A stretch of 64,000 nt of DNA from JAAZIN01 sp964464625. Lineage in GTDB: Bacteria; Bacillota; Dethiobacteria; DTU022. The DNA lies in NCBI GenBank assembly GCA_964464625.1, contig CAYXKD010000005.1, forward strand, positions 6,325-70,324, given 5' to 3'. The notes under the pieces were generated by a model. The model searched no databases, had not been told where the DNA came from, and saw only the letters and a list, made by a program, of their open reading frames with translations. Below are positions 7,754 to 17,248 of this stretch, one piece after another. The position numbers and the translations under genes were made by a program. Positions within the stretch are counted from its first letter, which is position 1. Every line of letters starts with the position of its first letter.

Positions 7754-9160
7754 TTACTGCCTGCCCCTAAGACGATACCTGATTTTTATAGTTGAACTTT
7801 TTCCGCTGGGGGTGGTATGCAAAATTTCGTCGCCGGTCTGCATCTTTTCGTACATGATTTGACAAACTTGCGGCATCCTATTTTTCATGCCCAACTGCCG
7901 GTGAATATCCCCTGAAACCAGTTCTACAAAATCTCGGCCTTTGGCTTTTTCTTCACCAAACAGATCTTCAAGGTACCGCCTTATATCGTCAGCCGTTCTT
8001 TTCACTGGTTCAACAGGTTTTACCCTTCCCGGCCCAACTTGCTTCACCTTTATGCCCCTCCGGCCGCTCGTATCCACAGTAATATTTCCTTGGGGGCCAC
8101 CAAACCTGGCGAGCCATTTTACCCGCTCAAATTCTAGCTCGGTTAAAGGATCTCCATGCAAACCTTGCCTGTTCCAGAGACCGCTCTCCGCTATATCCGA
8201 GATGGGGCTATTCAGACCAAACCAATCTGCGCCCGGGCCAAAGGAGGGGTGCCGGTGCAGTAAGGCAATCAGACCTTCTTCCAAACGTAAACGTTCCCTC
8301 GCCGAACTAACCGGTATACAGACAAAGCTAAAATTGCTCCTCAAATAATCACTGATCCTTGACTCCAGCCCGGCTTCAAATTCCCGGTCTCTTAAATGTC
8401 TATATTGTGCTGTGTTCGCATCGTTTCGCCAACTAATATTCCATATCCGCAAATAAGGGTCCGCTGCTTTTCCCAGGAACGCCCGGCCAATGTTTTTACG
8501 CAGGATGCTGCCGCCGGCGTTCTCCCGTAGAAAATGATCCTTTAATCTCCTAACCAAGCGCTCCTGTCCCCTGTGGGTACCTATTCGAACTATCCTATCC
8601 AGACCATGGTAGGTTTCACCTTTTTCAAACATAATGTAGATGCCATTTCGATAGGGGATCTCGGTTAGAGACTCCCAATCCAGGCGAGGCAACCCATTAA
8701 AAAGCATATGTAACCCCGTTACATGGTCACATTCTTTTTCAAGCATAATCAACCGTTTCAGCTCGGGAATCCATTCCCCTTGCCTTTTCCCCTTCAGCGG
8801 CACCCAGTGCAAAACAAGGTGAGGCAACAAATTATCCCGGTAGTTTTTGCCGGCGATAACTATGAATTCATCCTTTTCCAGATCGGCAATTTTTTGCAGT
8901 TCCGTGACCACCCGGCTTCCCCAGGCATGGCGTTCCCGGACATTTTTATGGTTTAATGTCTCATCGTAAGGCTCGATCATCGTGTCTTCGGCCACCAAGC
9001 CGTATCTCGCGGAAAGAATATAGATCTCATCGGCCGTAAGCTTCGCCAAATCATAGGCCAGCCGGAACCGCGGGCTCTCCGAATATAGCTCCCTCGCCGG
9101 ACACTGATACGCTTTTTTCCTACTGGTGCACTGGATCAGGGCAACCCTCAATATTTTCAC
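7754..9160 (-). CDS. DUF6884-like / GIY-YIG-like nuclease protein, three-domain
   Basis: The 468-residue protein appears to have three parts. Residues 1-120 resemble DUF6884 (VALIQCTSRKK, ARELY-SP-F, YILSARYGLV, PYDETLN), a YaaA-like fold seen near mobile and defence genes. Residues ~165-330 resemble a GIY-YIG nuclease (NGIYIMFEKGE, RIVRIGTHRGQERL, R-LK-HF). The last ~90 residues form a compact basic helical domain (ADDIRRYLEDLFGEE...KSSTIKIRY), likely winged-helix DNA binding. A DNA-directed nuclease or defence role is my inference. The 3' part exists in a second, decayed copy at 5643-5970. Just upstream lies a remnant of a RhuM 3' end, suggesting RhuM and this gene were once adjacent. Confidence 0.7.
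   Translation of the reverse strand: MKILRVALIQCTSRKKAYQCPARELYSESPRFRLAYDLAKLTADEIYILSARYGLVAEDTMIEPYDETLNHKNVRERHAWGSRVVTELQKIADLEKDEFIVIAGKNYRDNLLPHLVLHWVPLKGKRQGEWIPELKRLIMLEKECDHVTGLHMLFNGLPRLDWESLTEIPYRNGIYIMFEKGETYHGLDRIVRIGTHRGQERLVRRLKDHFLRENAGGSILRKNIGRAFLGKAADPYLRIWNISWRNDANTAQYRHLRDREFEAGLESRISDYLRSNFSFVCIPVSSARERLRLEEGLIALLHRHPSFGPGADWFGLNSPISDIAESGLWNRQGLHGDPLTELEFERVKWLARFGGPQGNITVDTSGRRGIKVKQVGPGRVKPVEPVKRTADDIRRYLEDLFGEEKAKGRDFVELVSGDIHRQLGMKNRMPQVCQIMYEKMQTGDEILHTTPSGKSSTIKIRYRLRGRQ
7763..8090. repeat. Direct repeat partner of 5643-5970
   Basis: The 328-base segment is the 3' coding part of the intact DUF6884/GIY-YIG-like gene and matches 5643-5970 without gaps. Flanking matches also exist: a short block around 7650-7670 resembles 5620-5640, and 9187-9234 resembles 5973-6020. 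Confidence 0.85.
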
Positions 9161-9186
9161 CTCTCGCCGGCAGTTTGCCTTAATGC

Positions 9187-9234
9187 ATTCGCCTTTATTG
9201 TCTTTCCCGCTCTACCTGTGTTTGCTCCCTAACC
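9187..9234 (-). pseudogene. Remnant of a RhuM gene 3' end
   Basis: These 48 bases align without gaps to 5973-6020, which encodes the last residues of the RhuM homologue (SKHRQK...DNKGE). Here the frame is broken by a stop. It marks an ancestral RhuM / DUF6884 gene order that was duplicated and then eroded. Confidence 0.6.
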
Positions 9235-9342
9235 AGGAAATATCACACGATTACGATTTCAACCAGATCTTACCCAATATCGCCCCTCCATTAGGACGGC
9301 AAAACCCCTTTATCAAAATGAAATTTACAGCGACCTGACACA

Positions 9343-10125
9343 CTACTTCAACCTTTGTGTTTTAACCCCGCTAATTCGCTGAAATTCGCCTGCAAGACTA
9401 TTATAAAGGCCCCTCGGAATGCGGTATCCAAAGTCCAGCTGATGTCTGGCTGCAATCTCTGCACACTTGGTCAACAATCGAAACATCTCAGGAGTAGGTT
9501 GCACCATTTCCACTTTGTTGTTGTCATTGCCAAAAAAAAGGGCCATCTGTTTGAGTAGGTGATAAAATTCAGGATTCTCTTTAATAAAACTTGAGTCTTG
9601 ATTACCGCGATCGTGATACAAGTTTGTTTCTGGAACCCTCTTGTGCTGTGCTCCCAAAATGTTACAGTGACCTACAAGGTACTTGTTAATATAATCCGAC
9701 GGGAAACGATGTTCCATGGCTTGATAAACCAAGTCAAAGTAGGCCTTTGAAGGCAGCAATTCATCCAGTAACTTATCAACTACAGTATAAGCAAAAACAT
9801 CCACTTCCTCAAAACCAAGCTCAACCCTAAAGCTATCTTCACGCCTGTAATAGATAGGCGCCCCTTCCCTTTTATCCAATGCTGAAACTGCTTTTTCTGG
9901 TATGTCATATACAACCCCTAAAACATAATCAGTAGGAGAAACAATGATATCCAGAACACCGCCGCCCCATTTTGATGATTCTCGTGTAAAGGCAAGGCGG
10001 TAACCGGTAAGCCTGCCCACTCCACAGATGTGAAAATCTTTTTCGCATCCTATGGTCCCAAGAGTGGCCTTGAATGAGTCAATATCCAGGCAACTGCCAT
10101 AGGCAAAATATTTCTTCTTCATCAT
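9343..10125 (-). CDS. Gamma-glutamylcyclotransferase-like (AIG2/GGCT fold) protein
   Basis: The N-terminal ~150 residues show the GGCT fold: FAYGS at residues 7-11, a GYRLAF strand, VLGVVYDIP, and the catalytic-type Glu in KREGAPIYYRR at residue 87. The ~100-residue C-terminal extension is unassigned. GGCT-like enzymes cleave gamma-glutamyl bonds, giving 5-oxoproline. I place the start at the ATG two codons inside the longest frame because AGGAGG lies the right distance upstream. It lies about 350 bases beyond HerA on the same strand, at the distal end of the defence island. Whether it belongs functionally to that system is unknown. Confidence 0.75.
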   Translation of the reverse strand: MMKKKYFAYGSCLDIDSFKATLGTIGCEKDFHICGVGRLTGYRLAFTRESSKWGGGVLDIIVSPTDYVLGVVYDIPEKAVSALDKREGAPIYYRREDSFRVELGFEEVDVFAYTVVDKLLDELLPSKAYFDLVYQAMEHRFPSDYINKYLVGHCNILGAQHKRVPETNLYHDRGNQDSSFIKENPEFYHLLKQMALFFGNDNNKVEMVQPTPEMFRLLTKCAEIAARHQLDFGYRIPRGLYNSLAGEFQRISGVKTQRLK

Positions 10126-10458
10126 CCACACGAACCTCCTTTGTTAATGAATTTCTTACTGGGCAAGCTTATTTAAACTGTCAATTTAAATTCCAAACAG
10201 TTTGCCTTTCCGCAGAACCATTTGGATAGCCATATCCAATATTTGTCGGACCTTTTTAGTCATTCTTTATAATCTAGATTACCTCCAGACTTGTGCCGGA
10301 AAAACGGAGGCGCCCGGTTTTGACGCCATCAGTCCATATTTCGATATTTCATCAGCGGTTTGTTTGCACTTGTCTCTTTGTTTCCTACCTGACAGGTTCC
10401 TCCTGCCTTTTCCTTAACGCTCACCACCAATGGATCCCATTGGATCCCTTGCAACAAC
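10126..10458. other. Intergenic region between the GGCT-like gene and HerA
   Basis: About 330 bases without a gene I can support on either strand. It probably holds the promoter of the GGCT-like gene; no convincing -35/-10 pair stands out. Confidence 0.4.
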
Positions 10459-10480
10459 CTGGAACCGGCCCCGGTTCCAG
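10459..10480 (-). terminator. Perfect hairpin just after the HerA stop codon
   Basis: Arms CTGGAACCGG (10459-10468) and CCGGTTCCAG (10471-10480) are perfectly complementary, and the structure lies 3 bases past the HerA stop. Its position fits an end-of-operon terminator for the defence cluster, though the following U-run is poor. Confidence 0.5.
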
Positions 10481-10483
10481 AAT

Positions 10484-12082
10484 TTATTCTATAAACCGAC
10501 GCCTTGTTGCTGATGGCCTGACATTTACAACAACCGGATCTCGAAGCTGTGGGGTACTCAATACTGCCTGGCCTATCCCGAGTGAAGGGACACTATTCCA
10601 CATTTCTTCAGAAACATCACCCGCAGTAAGTTTTAAAGCCCTCAAGTTTTCTAAACCTCTGACATTGTGCACAATCCTTGTGTTGCATAGCTCAAAGATT
10701 TCAGGCGGCAGGTGGGAGGGTTGCTGTGAAACGAAACAGAGTCCCAGCCATCTCTTTCGGCCACGGCGAGATATTTCACGGAGCATTTCAATAGTCTCCT
10801 CCATCCTGCCCCTTTTTTCACGACTGATGAAGGTGTGGGCTTCTTCAATTACAATGATTGTCTTTGGCGCATCGGAGTGGTTTATTTTGTAGTCAAATAC
10901 CTTTCGTAAAACATCAGCTATGACAAGGTTCTTAAGGATGTCCGAGGAATAGCTAACATCAAAAACGGAAACCCGTCCCCCTTGAAGCAGTTCACCGGGA
11001 TTTATAAAAGGGACCCCCTTTACGTCAAAGGCCCTGGTTCTGTTCAAACGACCCAACTTGCCCATTAGTGCAAAATAGGAATTTCTGTCCGCGCCCCTGG
11101 TCTCTTCAGCTTTCTCCCTAACTGCACCAATTAAACTACCCAATGTGTAGGGAACCTCGGTTCCACCGCTCCCCGGTGCTAGGCTGCCTAGACCGGGCAG
11201 GGCCTCTCCGCTCTGCCTTGCTCTATCTGCTCTTTCCCTGTCATGCTTTTTTAACAATTCATCAATTACATCCAGAAGTCTTCTTTCCTGAGCCTCAGTT
11301 GGCTCGATAATTTCGGAGAGGACCATAGGATCGAGATCCGCTACCCTGATGGTAAAACTGTTTGCACCGTCCTTATCCGACTCACCCGCTTGCGGATAGT
11401 AGACATGAAAATTGTCCAGCCCTTGCGGGCCAATCCCATAAGATTCCAGCCTATTGTGCAAATGGGCCTCTGTGGAGGGCAGATCCATATCGATATACTC
11501 ACCCTCAACATCTACAACGACCACGGCATAGCCGGCTTTTGAGGCTTCCTCGATAAGTGTCTGGGAAGTGTTCGTTTTACCCGAACCGACCGTTCCAAAT
11601 ACCCCAATGTTGCGAGGAACCACCTTTTTATCATCGCTTCTAAGACGAACCTGAATTTTGGGATAGCCGTCAAGCTCGCCGAGCAGCAGGTCCCCCTGTA
11701 TATTCAAAAGTGAATACACATCCTCCGGAGAAATAAAGTCGACGACAGCCTGTGGTGCAGGGCGTGTATTGCAGCCTACGACCCTTCCGTCCCGCAAAAT
11801 CCCCAGTATCTCGATACCACCTACAGCATAGTAGTTTGGGATGCTAGGGAAGCTTTCACCCTTTAGAATAGAGGTTTGAGCAAGGGCGGAATCTCGCGAT
11901 ACTTCTTCAGGATGGAAAAATGGACCTTCAACAATGCGACCAAAAAAGACAGGCCCCTGATGGGCGGGTGTTATTCTAACATACTTGTTCCGGATCAGAC
12001 TGGGGATCCTGTCTGCATCTACCAATATCTCGGTGCGCTCATTTCCTATGCCGGACCGATCAAAATGAACATAACCAAGCAT
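10484..12082 (-). CDS. herA: HerA-type hexameric ATPase/translocase
   Basis: The 532-residue protein has the HerA/FtsK-fold ATPase signature: an N-terminal HAS-barrel-like beta domain, Walker A GTVGSGKT at 163-170, VVVDVEGEY, a Walker B segment TIIVIEEAHTF, and the helical SRRGRKRWLGL-FVSQQPS segment (sensor and arginine-finger region). HerA forms a hexameric DNA pump that works with the nuclease NurA. Here NurA is encoded immediately upstream with a 5-base gap, and HerA's own GGAGGAGG site overlaps the end of NurA. Paired HerA-NurA proteins act in archaeal end resection and, in bacteria, in anti-phage defence. The clustering with restriction genes supports defence. Confidence 0.88.
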   Translation of the reverse strand: MLGYVHFDRSGIGNERTEILVDADRIPSLIRNKYVRITPAHQGPVFFGRIVEGPFFHPEEVSRDSALAQTSILKGESFPSIPNYYAVGGIEILGILRDGRVVGCNTRPAPQAVVDFISPEDVYSLLNIQGDLLLGELDGYPKIQVRLRSDDKKVVPRNIGVFGTVGSGKTNTSQTLIEEASKAGYAVVVVDVEGEYIDMDLPSTEAHLHNRLESYGIGPQGLDNFHVYYPQAGESDKDGANSFTIRVADLDPMVLSEIIEPTEAQERRLLDVIDELLKKHDRERADRARQSGEALPGLGSLAPGSGGTEVPYTLGSLIGAVREKAEETRGADRNSYFALMGKLGRLNRTRAFDVKGVPFINPGELLQGGRVSVFDVSYSSDILKNLVIADVLRKVFDYKINHSDAPKTIIVIEEAHTFISREKRGRMEETIEMLREISRRGRKRWLGLCFVSQQPSHLPPEIFELCNTRIVHNVRGLENLRALKLTAGDVSEEMWNSVPSLGIGQAVLSTPQLRDPVVVNVRPSATRRRFIE

Positions 12083-12087
12083 ACATA

Positions 12088-13149
12088 CTACCTCCTCCGC
12101 AATTCTCTTTCGTTTTGCTCAAATTCCAAGCAGTTGGCTTTGGCCAATTTAATGTCAACCATCCGGTTAAAATCACTTGCCGCCAGAAGCTTGGTGCAAA
12201 GAGAATCGGCATAATCTATCAACAGGGGATATCCTCGGATAGGTTGAAACATTGCATCCCTCATTACCAGAGACACCGCAGTATCAAAATCATCTCCCAC
12301 AGCCTCAATCAGGTATGCTTTTGAACCCGCTCTGAAAACACCAAGCTCGATCTTTGATGCATAGTTGTCAACAAATTGTTCCATCCTCTCTCTCTGCCTA
12401 CTGCGCAAACCCGATTCATCAAGATATTTCATCATTGACTGGCAGTAATAACCTTTCCAAATAATGTACTCCCCCCGGTTCAGAGCCAGGCCCAAACTCA
12501 GCAGTTCGTCCTGCTGTGAGTCGGCAATGACGCCTATCGAATGATGTGTTGCAAGCACATTTTCACAGACCGTCAAACAGGGATCAATTGCTTGGAGGCT
12601 GCCCAAGCCGGTTCTCAGTTCATAGGGGACAAGGGGCCCGTTAAACATAACCCAACTCTCACCGCGGTCAAGTGCCACTTTCCTCTCCATGTAATGCATG
12701 ATCGCCCGTACAACCATCCTAGAGATCGACTTGCCGGTGGGCTTCCTTTGCTTCAGAATACCTAGGACGGAGATGTCATCGCTTTTAATCTGCTGTTCAG
12801 AAACAAATACCACGCCACTGGTGCGCTTGTTTTCATATGTGGTAGCAGCAACACCTATACGCGCCCTGGCCCCGGATAGTAATTTATAGATTGCATGGGT
12901 GCCGTCCACGGCCATAATTTCACCGTGCATCAACATATTTTCAGCCTGAGCAAGGCTGTCATCAGAAACCTGCTTTAATTCAATTCCAGGCGTTTGGAGC
13001 ATTTGTTCACGTGCTTGTTCTCTGATGATTATGTTTTCCTTCGCCATCTGGGCGATATCTGCATCCAATTCATAGCTGACGTTTTTAAAGTGATCTTCTA
13101 CATCCTTCCACTTCTCTTGCTTAACAAATTCTAAAAATTCGACCGACAT
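12088..13149 (-). CDS. nurA: NurA-domain 5'-3' nuclease
   Basis: The 353-residue protein carries the NurA core: the metal-binding Asp in IMAVDGTH (residue 82), a following GVAATTYENKR beta segment, VMFNGPLVPYE, and a C-terminal Asp in PLLIDYADSLC. The fold is RNase H-like. It should form a complex with the adjacent HerA, which drives DNA into the nuclease ring. The start overlaps the end of the upstream methylase gene by 29 bases, indicating translational coupling within one operon. Confidence 0.85.
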   Translation of the reverse strand: MSVEFLEFVKQEKWKDVEDHFKNVSYELDADIAQMAKENIIIREQAREQMLQTPGIELKQVSDDSLAQAENMLMHGEIMAVDGTHAIYKLLSGARARIGVAATTYENKRTSGVVFVSEQQIKSDDISVLGILKQRKPTGKSISRMVVRAIMHYMERKVALDRGESWVMFNGPLVPYELRTGLGSLQAIDPCLTVCENVLATHHSIGVIADSQQDELLSLGLALNRGEYIIWKGYYCQSMMKYLDESGLRSRQRERMEQFVDNYASKIELGVFRAGSKAYLIEAVGDDFDTAVSLVMRDAMFQPIRGYPLLIDYADSLCTKLLAASDFNRMVDIKLAKANCLEFEQNERELRRR

Positions 13150-14407
13150 GGTGAGGGCTTCTCCTCCTTAATACAATAACGGTCTCTTTTTTTATACCCC
13201 TTGATCGGTTGCCTCTTTGTGTAGGAAACTTCCTCTTGCTGCTGTCTATTTTCCTTGTTGTTTTATTTTCTACAACGAGGTGGCTGCCTAGGGTGCCGTC
13301 AACAAGGTTCATTAAAAGATCTGACGTTTTTACTTTTACTCCACAGATAGTGTTATCACCAACAACCAAAACAATTCTTTTATCATGTCTAAGAACTCTG
13401 GCACATTCCCGTAAAACCTGCTTCATTTCGCTGAAAAATCGATGGACCACGCCTGCCTTTTTGATTGAACACTTGGATATGTTCCTAATCACACCATCCA
13501 ATGACCGGATGCCAAATTTATGGTTCATTCGGAGGTTGCATTCCTCTATCGGCACCTTTTCTGTACCAATATAATGGGCTTGAAGCCTGTTATAGGAATC
13601 TATGCCCTCCGGGATCAGTAACCCATCCAGCCACCATATAGAAAATTTATGACTCCGTGGGTAATTAAGCGCATTGATATATGGCGGTGAAAAAACAACC
13701 AAATCCATAGTCCCGTTACCAAGTGGTATGTCGCGGGCATCGGCTGCAATAACTCTGGGCAGGCTATCCGTTCTGACCCTATTGGTGTAGCCCTTCACAG
13801 CATTTGCGACCTGCCCCAAACGGCGCCTAAATCTGTCGAACACGTCAGGCACCTTATCCTTTTCTGCTACATGGGGCCTTGTTTGAACGATATCCTTGGC
13901 GTTGGAAACACTGTCCTTGGCGATGATCATACTGGATAGAACAACCATACATAAATTTCTTAAGCGCTCATCCTCTAAAGAAGAAATTAACTCTTTCAAC
14001 AAGGCCAATTCCACTGAAACCTGTGGTAAGAACCAAATATCCAGATTGTTAACGCCGGGCAGCAAGATCCCTTTGTCCATATAAGCATCAAATTTCATTT
14101 TTGGAAGGCTGTCAGCAACCGACCTCTCCAAGAAACTGAGCAGACGCTTTTCAATTGGTGTGGTTTTAACTATTGATATCAGTCGCGCCAGGGGATCAAT
14201 GTCAATTCCCACCCCTTTTCGTTTTTTCAGTGCACATTCCACAAGGGTTGTTCCAGATCCCATCATCGGGTCTAGAACGACCTCCCCTTCATCGGTATAT
14301 TTTTCAATAGCCCATCGAACGAGCTGCGGCGGAAACCTGGCCGGGTAGGGATGAATTCCATGTGTTAAGTATAATGTGTCTTCCATGGCAAAATCTAGGT
14401 CTTCCAT
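13121..14407 (-). CDS. DNA methyltransferase (N4-cytosine/N6-adenine type)
   Basis: About 428 residues. The AdoMet-binding motif comes first (VLDPMMGSGTT at about 45-54, GIDIDPLA), and the catalytic motif SPPY follows about 180 residues later (VVFSPPYINALNYPR). SPPY in this order is typical of N4-cytosine and some N6-adenine enzymes. The insert between the motifs may contribute target recognition. I use the ATG at 14407, preceded by a G-rich site, instead of the upstream TTG. It is the second methylase of the island, which suggests self-DNA marking by two modifications or recognition of two sites. Confidence 0.85.
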   Translation of the reverse strand: MEDLDFAMEDTLYLTHGIHPYPARFPPQLVRWAIEKYTDEGEVVLDPMMGSGTTLVECALKKRKGVGIDIDPLARLISIVKTTPIEKRLLSFLERSVADSLPKMKFDAYMDKGILLPGVNNLDIWFLPQVSVELALLKELISSLEDERLRNLCMVVLSSMIIAKDSVSNAKDIVQTRPHVAEKDKVPDVFDRFRRRLGQVANAVKGYTNRVRTDSLPRVIAADARDIPLGNGTMDLVVFSPPYINALNYPRSHKFSIWWLDGLLIPEGIDSYNRLQAHYIGTEKVPIEECNLRMNHKFGIRSLDGVIRNISKCSIKKAGVVHRFFSEMKQVLRECARVLRHDKRIVLVVGDNTICGVKVKTSDLLMNLVDGTLGSHLVVENKTTRKIDSSKRKFPTQRGNRSRGIKKETVIVLRRRSPHHVGRIFRIC

Positions 14408-14485
14408 ATTCCCACCCCCCAAAAATGCCTTTATTAACGAAAATTACGGTGACTTTTACCTTCGTGGTGCAGAATAGCTAATCGG

Positions 14486-17245
14486 TTAAAATAGTTTCGC
14501 TTTTTCCAGATGGGCGACAACGTCTCTGAACAGGGTAAATCCAGTCCGTTCGAATTCTGCCTGGTTAACCCTGATATATTGCCATGATTCCCTCGTTTGG
14601 TCGGATACCTTCCGGCACCATCCTGTGATCGCCGCATCTTTGATCAATGTATCCTCCCAAATGCGTCCTTTCGTTTCGATGATCCAATTTGCTTCCCCCT
14701 CCCTGGTTTTTTGAACAGCAACAAAATCGGGGTAATAGAAGCCGATGGCGCCGCTGGGCTTAATGTAGTCAACGCTGAAATTCGTCCCGTTTTCCTGTTC
14801 AGTAGCACCGAGAGAGGCAAACCTGGCTATATCTTCACATCTGTCCAAGAACATAGCAAAGTTCTTCTCATAGTCGTTGTATGTGGCCACATAATTAAAT
14901 ATGGTTTTGCTGCATTCCAGGGGAGGGAGGTTCCGCCGCCAAGTAAAGGGGGCCACCGTGGATAAAACCAGCGGATCCTGCTGCAACAAAACAGTCTTCC
15001 TTTCAGCAGTTAGGGTCCCAATGATCCTGGCCAGGTATTTGGCAATCCCCTGTTGGATAAGAGCATTGGCGAGATGACGCTTTGTATTCTGATCCTCCAG
15101 ATCGATGGTCCTTCCAAAACAGCGGTGAGCGATGTATCCCCTGACCACGGGACAAAGTTCGGAAAAACAGCCCGTCAGTTTGACAATATCCATTACCCGC
15201 TTGGTAATGGAACCCACGAAATCCTGGGCCAGCATTTCGCCCGGTTCTATATCCACCTGGCTTACCGTGGTCTCTGTTTCGGCATACTCCATCCGCAGAC
15301 GTATCCTGTACACCTCTTCCAAATCTTCCTGTTCATAGATCGGTTCAAGCTTCGTGTAGTCCAGTTCATCCAGGCGGAGATAGTTGCGGTTGTAGGAATA
15401 GTGGGTGCGCGGTATCGAGATATCAAAGGCGATTTTTTCCTGGACCGGCCTTATCTCCACGGGCGGCTTGGGCGGTTTGCCTGTCGTCTTTATGCCCACG
15501 CCTTCGACCTCAAGCCGACGAACGAAATTCTCAAAGGCTTTTGTGCCCATTACCTCCAGGGTTTGCGTCCGATCGGGCCCGATCCCCGTCATTAGGCGCA
15601 GGCCGCGGCCTACTGCCTGCTCGGGCAGGATCCTGGCTTTGGAGGTAAAGGGACGGAGCCCCAAAACAACGGTGACGTTGCGAACATCCCAGCCCTCGCG
15701 GAGCATCAGTACGCTGACGATTACCTTGATCTTGCTCGAAGGCAGGTCAATATCCCGGGCCGCCGACCTGGCCAGCTCCAGGTCTTTCTTTGTTATCTCC
15801 CCTTCTCTGTCGGTATGGATCACTAGCACTTCTTTCGATAATTTTAGCCTGTACTCCTCGGAGATCCATTTACCGACAGCATCGGCAAAGGCGTTGCTTT
15901 CCACCATGATGAAAAGGACCGGCTTTTGTTTGTATGGTCTGAATATCGTGAAATGCTCTTTCCAGCGGGCCATGGCTGCCACCAGCCATTCCTGGTAGCA
16001 TTCAACGACATTGTCTTTGGTAATTTTATCGGGGTCACCCCGGTCCACCTTGTGGACAATCAGGGGCACCTTGACGATGCGATCTTCGACCGCCTGCGCC
16101 AGGGGGAAGTCGCAGATAACCCAGGGGAAATAGGTGCCGTTCTGGTCCTTCGGCGTGGCTGTAAAGTCAAGCCACAGGGCGAGGCCGCCGGGTAGACTGT
16201 CATGGATGTGCAACAATGTCCTATTCCACTGCAGGTGCTCATCATCATGCACGTGGTGCGCCTCGTCATTGATCACCACCAAGCCGGACAGGCCTTTCAC
16301 CCGCTCCAGCATGGATCGTTCCTGCGATCCCAAATCCTTAACCGGTTTGGGGCCGAGCAGCTGCTGCACAGCATTCTCGGGGTCCCATTCCTTCTCCCGG
16401 GATTCGTAGATCTGCTGGATGTTGGTCAAAAACAGGTTGCCGGTGGGATCGGGTTCGGCTTTGTCGCCCCGCAGGACAACTTTTAACTTCCACCGGCCAA
16501 TCCATTTCATGGGGATCAGGGGGAGTTCGCGAAAGATCCTGTGATCCTGAAAGTCTTTCTCCAGCCTCTGGTAAACGATCACATTTGGAGCGATAATTAA
16601 GAAATTGTCTGATAAGGTTGAGCCGCCTACCATCTTTTTGTGAAAATATGACCACACCACCAGCATGGCCATAACCACGGTCTTGCCCGTACCGGTGGCC
16701 ATTTTGAAGGCATAGCGGGGTAAATTTTCTGGGGGCAGATCCTGCACTGCTTCGCTTTCGAGCTCCGGGATATAGCGGCGGATCTGGCGCTTGCCGTCCA
16801 TGCCAGTCTGATGCTTGATGTCGCTTTCCAGACGTGTCTGGCTCCCCTCGGGATAGAACACCTCTGCAAAATGATCAATCAGTTCTTTTGCATCGATAAT
16901 TTTCTCTATCTCCGCCAGGTAGATCAGGGTTTCAACGGCTTCCCTTTGGGCAAAGTAGTAGCGAAAAACGACACCGCTTTTTGTAAGGTGATCCTCTTCA
17001 AACCAGTAAGTGAACAGCCGCTCCGTAACAGTGGAGGAGCCCGGATAACCAGCCTCGCGCCAGTTTTCGACCTTCTCCCTTAGCTTGTTGACCAAAAGCA
17101 TCCTGCTGGGCCGTCTGCCCTCCACTATTTCATATTCATCTTCCGTGCCTTTCTTTTTTCTCAAATATGAATCGGGTGCAAGATGCGACGCTCTGCCGGG
17201 GATTTCGGGAAGATCCTTGTCATAGGAGACAACAGGCCGGGGCAT
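14486..17245 (-). CDS. Type III-like restriction subunit: SF2 helicase with PD-(D/E)XK nuclease
   Basis: The 919-residue protein has SF2 motifs in order: Walker A ATGTGKT at 183-189, DEAH at 327-330, TATP shortly after, and REGWDVRNV with the arginine-rich motif VI region. The C terminus has a PD-(D/E)XK nuclease-like core (YPDFVAV followed by WIIETKG, roughly residues 835-860). This is the architecture of Type III Res subunits. The partner methylase is encoded just upstream; its stop lies 3 bases from this start. It would translocate on or open DNA and cleave unmodified foreign molecules. About 80 bases separate it from the next gene, the second methylase. Confidence 0.88.
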   Translation of the reverse strand: MPRPVVSYDKDLPEIPGRASHLAPDSYLRKKKGTEDEYEIVEGRRPSRMLLVNKLREKVENWREAGYPGSSTVTERLFTYWFEEDHLTKSGVVFRYYFAQREAVETLIYLAEIEKIIDAKELIDHFAEVFYPEGSQTRLESDIKHQTGMDGKRQIRRYIPELESEAVQDLPPENLPRYAFKMATGTGKTVVMAMLVVWSYFHKKMVGGSTLSDNFLIIAPNVIVYQRLEKDFQDHRIFRELPLIPMKWIGRWKLKVVLRGDKAEPDPTGNLFLTNIQQIYESREKEWDPENAVQQLLGPKPVKDLGSQERSMLERVKGLSGLVVINDEAHHVHDDEHLQWNRTLLHIHDSLPGGLALWLDFTATPKDQNGTYFPWVICDFPLAQAVEDRIVKVPLIVHKVDRGDPDKITKDNVVECYQEWLVAAMARWKEHFTIFRPYKQKPVLFIMVESNAFADAVGKWISEEYRLKLSKEVLVIHTDREGEITKKDLELARSAARDIDLPSSKIKVIVSVLMLREGWDVRNVTVVLGLRPFTSKARILPEQAVGRGLRLMTGIGPDRTQTLEVMGTKAFENFVRRLEVEGVGIKTTGKPPKPPVEIRPVQEKIAFDISIPRTHYSYNRNYLRLDELDYTKLEPIYEQEDLEEVYRIRLRMEYAETETTVSQVDIEPGEMLAQDFVGSITKRVMDIVKLTGCFSELCPVVRGYIAHRCFGRTIDLEDQNTKRHLANALIQQGIAKYLARIIGTLTAERKTVLLQQDPLVLSTVAPFTWRRNLPPLECSKTIFNYVATYNDYEKNFAMFLDRCEDIARFASLGATEQENGTNFSVDYIKPSGAIGFYYPDFVAVQKTREGEANWIIETKGRIWEDTLIKDAAITGWCRKVSDQTRESWQYIRVNQAEFERTGFTLFRDVVAHLEKAKLF

Positions 17246-17248
17246 GTC

